NCBI GenBank assembly: GCA_937975725.1
Contig: CALJUL010000093.1
Location: 1 to 8,263 of the forward strand
Length of the DNA: 8,263 bases
From: an uncultured Pseudoxanthomonas sp.
Lineage (GTDB): Bacteria; Pseudomonadota; Gammaproteobacteria; Xanthomonadales; Xanthomonadaceae
Direction: 5' to 3'
Under the pieces are notes generated by a model, which was not told the origin of the DNA, made no database searches, and saw nothing but the letters and a program-made list of their open reading frames with translations. This document shows, in pieces, positions 4,865-8,263 of the stretch. The stretch's first letter is position 1, and the number at the start of each line of letters is the position of its first letter. A program made the translations under genes and the position numbers.

Positions 4865-7228
4865 TTACCGTGGCTGTGGCGGGGCGAGGACCTGGCGGTC
4901 GCCGTTGTGTTCGGGGGGACTGACCACGCCGGCGGCTTCCATGGCTTCGATCAGGCGGGCGGCGCGGTTGTAGCCGATCTTCAGGCGCCGCTGCACGCCG
5001 GAGATGGAGGCGCGGCGGCTCTCGGTGACGATCTTGACGGCTTCGTCGTACAGCGGGTCGGACTCGTCCCCTGCGCCGCCGCCGGATTCCGGCAGGCCGG
5101 TCGGGCCGACGACGATGCCGTCGCCCATGGTCTGCACTTCTTCCAGCACGCCCTCAATGTAGTCCGCGCTGCCGCTGGCCTTCAGGTGCTCGACCACGCG
5201 GTGCACTTCCTCGTCGCTGACGAAGGCGCCGTGGATGCGCTCGGGCATGGCGGTGCCCGGCGGCAGGTACAGCATGTCGCCGTGGCCGAGCAGCGTCTCC
5301 GCGCCGGACTGGTCGAGGATGGTGCGCGAGTCGATCTTGGAACTGACCTGGAACGCGATGCGGGTCGGGATGTTGGCCTTGATCAGGCCGGTGATGACGT
5401 CCACCGACGGCCGCTGCGTGGCCAGGATCAGGTGGATGCCGGCCGCGCGCGCCTTCTGCGCCAGGCGTGCGATAAGTTCCTCCACCTTCTTGCCGACGAT
5501 CATCATCATGTCGGCGAATTCGTCGATGAAGATGACGATGAACGGCATCGGCTCCAGCGGCCGCGGCGCCTCGCCCATTTCCGGATTGGGCTTGAACAGC
5601 GGGTCCATCAGCGGCTGGCCGGCGTCGATGGCGTCCTTGACCTTCTTGTTGAAGCCGGCCAGGTTGCGCACGCCCACCGCGCTCATCAACTTGTAGCGGC
5701 GCTCCATCTCGGCCACGCACCAGCGCAGGCCGTTGGCGGCCTCCTTCATGTCGGTGACCACCGGCGCCAGCAGGTGCGGGATACCCTGGTAGACGCTGAG
5801 TTCCAGCATCTTCGGGTCGATCATCAGCATGCGCAGGTCTTTCGGGCTGGCCTTGTACAGCAGGCTCAGCACCATGGCGTTGACCGCCACCGACTTGCCC
5901 GAGCCGGTGGTGCCGGCCACCAGCAGGTGGGGCATGCGCGCCAGGTCGGCCACGGTGGGCCGGCCGGCGATGTCCTTGCCCAGCGCCAGCGTCAGCACGC
6001 TGCCGGACTTGTCGTATTCCTTGGAGCGCAGCAGTTCCGAGAGGAAGATCATCTCGCGGCTGGTGTTGGGGATCTCCAGGCCGATCACCGACTTGCCCGG
6101 GATCACGTCCACCACGCGCACCGACTTCACCGACAGGCCGCGGGCGATGTCCTTGTCCAGCGAACTGATCTGGCTGACCTTCACGCCCGGCGCGGGCTCC
6201 ATCTCGAAGCGGGTGATGACCGGGCCCGGGTAGGCGCCGACCACCTGCGCGTCGATGCGGAAGTCCTTGAGCTTGAATTCGATCTGCCGCGACAGGGTCT
6301 CCAGGGTTTCCTCGGAATAGCCCTTGGTCTGCGGCTTGGGGTCGTCCAGCAGCGACAGCGGCGGCAGGCCGGACTCGTCGCCGCCGGTGCCGTGGAACAG
6401 CGGGATCTGCTGCTCGCGCTTGGCGCGCTCGCTCTTCTCGATCACCGGCGCCGGCGGCGGCTCGATCTTCACCGGCTCGCGCCGGGCGCGGGCGACGGCG
6501 TCGGTCTTGCGGACGATCTCGCGCTCCTCGCGCAGGGCGCGGGTCTGCTGCCATTCGCTGGCCTGCTGGCTGCCGCGGCGGAACAGGTCCGGCACCATCA
6601 GCACGTACCCGCCGATGCGTTCCATCGCCGCGAACCACGACAAGCCCGTGGCCAGCGTCACCGAGGCCAGGAACAGCACCAACAGGAACAGGTTGCCGCC
6701 CAGCCCGCCGAACAGCTTGAGCAGCGACTTGCCAACCAGCGTGCCGAGGATGCCGCCGGGACCAGCCGAGAAGTGTTCCGCCGGCACGCCGCGCATGTAC
6801 AGCAGGCCGGTGGCCGAGATCAGGAAGGCCACCATGCCGATCAGGCGCAGCGCCGGCCCCAGGTCGGCGTGGCCGTCGCCGTCGGTGTCCATGCCGAACA
6901 GCGCGATCCAGGCGATCGCGCCCAGGATCAGTGGCAGCAGGAAGGCGACGTAGCCGAACAGGTACAACAGCATGTCCGCCAGATAGGCGCCCGCCAGCCC
7001 GCCCATGTTGTGCACCGGCGCGGTGAGGCTGCCGGACTGCGACCAACTGGGGTCCTGCGGCGAGAAGGTGAAGAGGCTGGCCAGCAGGTAGAGCAGCAGC
7101 GGCGCGATGGCGATCAGCGCCAGGTCGCGCCACAGGCGCTGGCGGCGCGGGTTGGCGGCCGCCTGCTGCTTGCGGGCGGCCGCACCGGCGCCCTTGGGTT
7201 TGCCGCTTTCCGGAAGCTGTTTCGCCAC
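4865..7228 (-). CDS. ftsK: DNA translocase FtsK
   Basis: A 787-residue septal DNA pump that couples division to dif-site dimer resolution and chromosome clearance. The N-terminus has four membrane helices (about 36-55, 87-110, 125-145 and 180-201) that anchor it at the septum. A short charged linker (about 215-315) replaces the very long linker of E. coli FtsK. The motor follows: Walker A GTTGSGKS (439-446), Walker B VIFIDE (565-570) and the LILATQRPSVDVITGLIKANIP region (600-621). The C-terminal winged-helix gamma domain (about 726-772; ISGVQRRLKIGYNRAARLIE) reads the KOPS sequences and contacts XerD. I chose GTG at 7228 (VAKQLPESGK) over in-frame ATGs at 7303 and 7282 because the protein then starts like xanthomonad FtsK and has the usual length of about 785; the ribosome site is weak (AAGG 12 nt upstream). 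It is divergent from trxB. Confidence 0.97.
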   Translation of the reverse strand: MAKQLPESGKPKGAGAAARKQQAAANPRRQRLWRDLALIAIAPLLLYLLASLFTFSPQDPSWSQSGSLTAPVHNMGGLAGAYLADMLLYLFGYVAFLLPLILGAIAWIALFGMDTDGDGHADLGPALRLIGMVAFLISATGLLYMRGVPAEHFSAGPGGILGTLVGKSLLKLFGGLGGNLFLLVLFLASVTLATGLSWFAAMERIGGYVLMVPDLFRRGSQQASEWQQTRALREEREIVRKTDAVARARREPVKIEPPPAPVIEKSERAKREQQIPLFHGTGGDESGLPPLSLLDDPKPQTKGYSEETLETLSRQIEFKLKDFRIDAQVVGAYPGPVITRFEMEPAPGVKVSQISSLDKDIARGLSVKSVRVVDVIPGKSVIGLEIPNTSREMIFLSELLRSKEYDKSGSVLTLALGKDIAGRPTVADLARMPHLLVAGTTGSGKSVAVNAMVLSLLYKASPKDLRMLMIDPKMLELSVYQGIPHLLAPVVTDMKEAANGLRWCVAEMERRYKLMSAVGVRNLAGFNKKVKDAIDAGQPLMDPLFKPNPEMGEAPRPLEPMPFIVIFIDEFADMMMIVGKKVEELIARLAQKARAAGIHLILATQRPSVDVITGLIKANIPTRIAFQVSSKIDSRTILDQSGAETLLGHGDMLYLPPGTAMPERIHGAFVSDEEVHRVVEHLKASGSADYIEGVLEEVQTMGDGIVVGPTGLPESGGGAGDESDPLYDEAVKIVTESRRASISGVQRRLKIGYNRAARLIEAMEAAGVVSPPEHNGDRQVLAPPQPR

Positions 7229-7339
7229 CTTTCGACCAGACCTTAGGAAAATCGCTTTAGTGGTTGATAGTAAACGAATCATGGGGCGGCCGCAGCCACC
7301 CAAGTCGGGCCGGAACGGCCGCTGCGGTGGACCGACAGC

Positions 7340-7366
7340 AAAAACGCCGCGCGGTGCCGCGCAGCG
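7340..7366 (-). terminator. Intrinsic terminator upstream of ftsK
   Basis: On the minus strand a GC-rich stem (CGC, mismatch, GCGCG / CGCGC, mismatch, GCG) with a 4-nt GCAC loop is followed at once by TTTTT. It lies 112 nt before the ftsK start and on the same strand, so it terminates a short RNA or attenuates ftsK. No T-run lies on the plus side, so it does not act on trxB. Confidence 0.7.
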
Positions 7367-7440
7367 TCTTCGGTTCGCCGACGAGAACAGGCCGGTGCAC
7401 TACCGTTTTCCATCCGCGTGCCTTGATTCGCCCCGCCCCC
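7340..7440 (-). ncRNA. Candidate small RNA or ftsK attenuator leader, about 100 nt
   Basis: This minus-strand segment is framed by a promoter match at 7475-7447 (predicted start near 7440) and the terminator at 7366-7340. Inside are small stems, such as CGGT-AGTGC-ACCG and a CGTC...GACG hairpin just before the terminator. It is a G-rich RNA at its 5' end. The in-frame reading across it (7475-7257) gives an unconvincing Arg-rich peptide that would need to cross the terminator. It may be an independent sRNA or the leader of ftsK; I do not recognise a known RNA family. Confidence 0.4.
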
Positions 7441-7446
7441 ACCGCC

Positions 7447-7475
7447 ACTCTATGCGCCTGCGGTCGGTGCGCCAA
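7447..7475 (-). promoter_or_regulatory. Sigma-70-type promoter directed toward ftsK
   Basis: On the minus strand TTGGCG (7475-7470, 4 of 6 to TTGACA) and TAGAGT (7452-7447, 4 of 6 to TATAAT) are exactly 17 nt apart. The same TAGAGT hexamer is used in the predicted crcB promoter. Transcription would start near 7440. Confidence 0.5.
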
Positions 7476-7517
7476 CGCATCGTTGACTGCCTGTTATCCA
7501 CCTTTTCGTGAGTATAC

Positions 7518-8263
7518 ATGAGCACTTCGAAGCACTGCCGCCTGCTGATCCTGGGCTCCGGGCCCGCCGGCTGGACCGCCGCCGTCTATGCCGCCCGCGC
7601 CAATCTCAAGCCCGTCGTGGTCACCGGCCTGCAACAGGGCGGCCAGTTGATGACCACCACCGAGGTGGACAACTGGCCGGGCGACGCGCACGGCCTGATG
7701 GGCCCGGACCTGATGGCGCGCATGCAGGCGCATGCCGAGCGCTTCGAGACCGAGGTGATCTTCGACCACATCCATACCGCCGACCTGTCCAAGCGCCCGT
7801 TCAAGCTGATCGGCGACAGCGGCGAATACACCGCCGACGCCCTGGTCATCGCCACCGGCGCCACCGCCAAGTACCTGGGGCTGGAATCGGAGGAGAAGTT
7901 CAAGGGCCGCGGCGTGTCGGCCTGCGCCACCTGCGACGGCTTCTTCTACCGCGACATGGACGTGGCGGTGATCGGCGGCGGCAACACCGCCGTGGAAGAG
8001 GCGCTGTACCTGTCCAACATCGCCCGCAAGGTCTACCTGGTGCACCGCCGCGACACGCTGCGCGCCGAGAAGATCATGCAGGACAAGCTGTTCGCCAAGA
8101 TCAAGACCGGCAAGATCGAGCCGGTCTGGCACCACACCGTCGACGAAGTACTCGGCGACGACAGCGGCGTGACCGGGATGCGCCTGAAGTCGGTGCAGGA
8201 CGACAGCACGCGCGAGATCGCGGTGCACGGCTTCTTCGTCGCCATCGGCCACACGCCCAACAC
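7518..8263 (+). CDS. trxB: Thioredoxin-disulfide reductase TrxB, C-terminus outside window
   Basis: The reading frame from ATG at 7518 is open to the window edge (248 codons, of about 320 usual). The enzyme uses NADPH and FAD to reduce thioredoxin in the cytoplasm. Visible features: the FAD-binding GSGPAGWTAAVYAAR (13-27), GLQQGGQLMTTTEVDNWPG (37-55), the ATGA motif (112-115), the redox-active CATC (Cys136 and Cys139), the NADPH-binding GGGNTAVEEA (153-162), HRRD (176-179), and the start of the C-terminal FAD-binding segment (FVAIGHTPN). All expected key residues in this part are present. The ribosome site is weak (GTGAG 5 nt before the ATG). It is divergent from ftsK; a TTGACT -35-like box lies 29 nt before the start. 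Confidence 0.97.
   Translation, partial: MSTSKHCRLLILGSGPAGWTAAVYAARANLKPVVVTGLQQGGQLMTTTEVDNWPGDAHGLMGPDLMARMQAHAERFETEVIFDHIHTADLSKRPFKLIGDSGEYTADALVIATGATAKYLGLESEEKFKGRGVSACATCDGFFYRDMDVAVIGGGNTAVEEALYLSNIARKVYLVHRRDTLRAEKIMQDKLFAKIKTGKIEPVWHHTVDEVLGDDSGVTGMRLKSVQDDSTREIAVHGFFVAIGHTPN

Larger units (their letters stand above)
7229..7517. promoter_or_regulatory. Divergent control region between ftsK and trxB
   Basis: No protein gene is supported. On the minus strand it holds a promoter (7447-7475), a candidate short RNA (7340-7440) ending in an intrinsic terminator, and nearer ftsK a possible -10 TACTAT (7272-7267) without a good -35, which would give ftsK a leader of about 30 nt. On the plus strand TTGACT (7483-7488) resembles a -35 for trxB, but the -10 at 17-nt spacing (TCGTGA) is poor. 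Confidence 0.5.

Noticed and set aside
4853..7246. 797-codon plus-strand reading frame opposite ftsK
   Set aside because: It is a His/Gln/Val/Ala-rich shadow of ftsK caused by high GC; the minus strand encodes a complete FtsK with all motifs.
7226..7303. Longer FtsK starting at 7303 or at the ATG at 7282
   Set aside because: The extra 18-25 residues do not resemble FtsK N-termini and would cover a possible ftsK -10 box; GTG at 7228 gives the family's usual start and length.
7257..7475. 72-codon minus-strand frame upstream of ftsK
   Set aside because: It is Arg-rich, has no ribosome site and would be translated through an intrinsic terminator.

Overview
The window looks like chromosomal DNA of a high-GC gammaproteobacterium, most likely family Xanthomonadaceae (Lysobacter, Luteimonas, Pseudoxanthomonas or Xanthomonas relatives). 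The evidence is the GC-rich third codon positions, the gene order trxB / ftsK / lolA / rarA, the style of the RarA, FtsK and TrxB proteins, and a REP-type inverted pair built on GTAGGAGCGACG, a core I recall from xanthomonad and pseudomonad intergenic repeats. The genus cannot be fixed from the sequence alone.

Layout, left to right. Positions 1-663 (minus): 5' part of a gene for a secreted Asn/Asp/Ser- and Gly-rich low-complexity protein, cut by the window edge. 664-1014: non-coding leader and spacer. 1015-1038: intrinsic terminator of the next operon. 1055-1785 (minus): a fluoride-resistance operon, crcB followed by a DUF190 PII-like gene with an ATGA overlap. It is preceded by an extended -10 promoter (1945-1953), a fluoride riboswitch aptamer (about 1872-1936) and a switching hairpin (1842-1878). 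1954-2273: gene-free, with a nested inverted repeat. 2274-3653 (minus): rarA, with a -10 box placed as for a leaderless mRNA. 3654-3931: gap with a short coding-like patch on the plus strand. 3932-4555 (minus): lolA. 4663-4850: composite repeat, a REP-type inverted pair enclosing a hairpin made of 10-bp tandem units. 4865-7228 (minus): ftsK. 7229-7517: divergent control region with a candidate 100-nt RNA (promoter plus terminator on the minus strand). 7518-8263 (plus): trxB, cut by the right edge.

Functionally this is a housekeeping block (chromosome segregation, lipoprotein transport, replication-fork maintenance, thiol redox) with a small riboswitch-controlled fluoride defence unit beside it. 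No phage, IS, CRISPR or defence island is visible. The most interesting items are the fluoride riboswitch with its inserted helix and two candidate switching hairpins, the DUF190 partner of crcB, the decamer repeat nested inside a REP pair, and the candidate small RNA upstream of ftsK.
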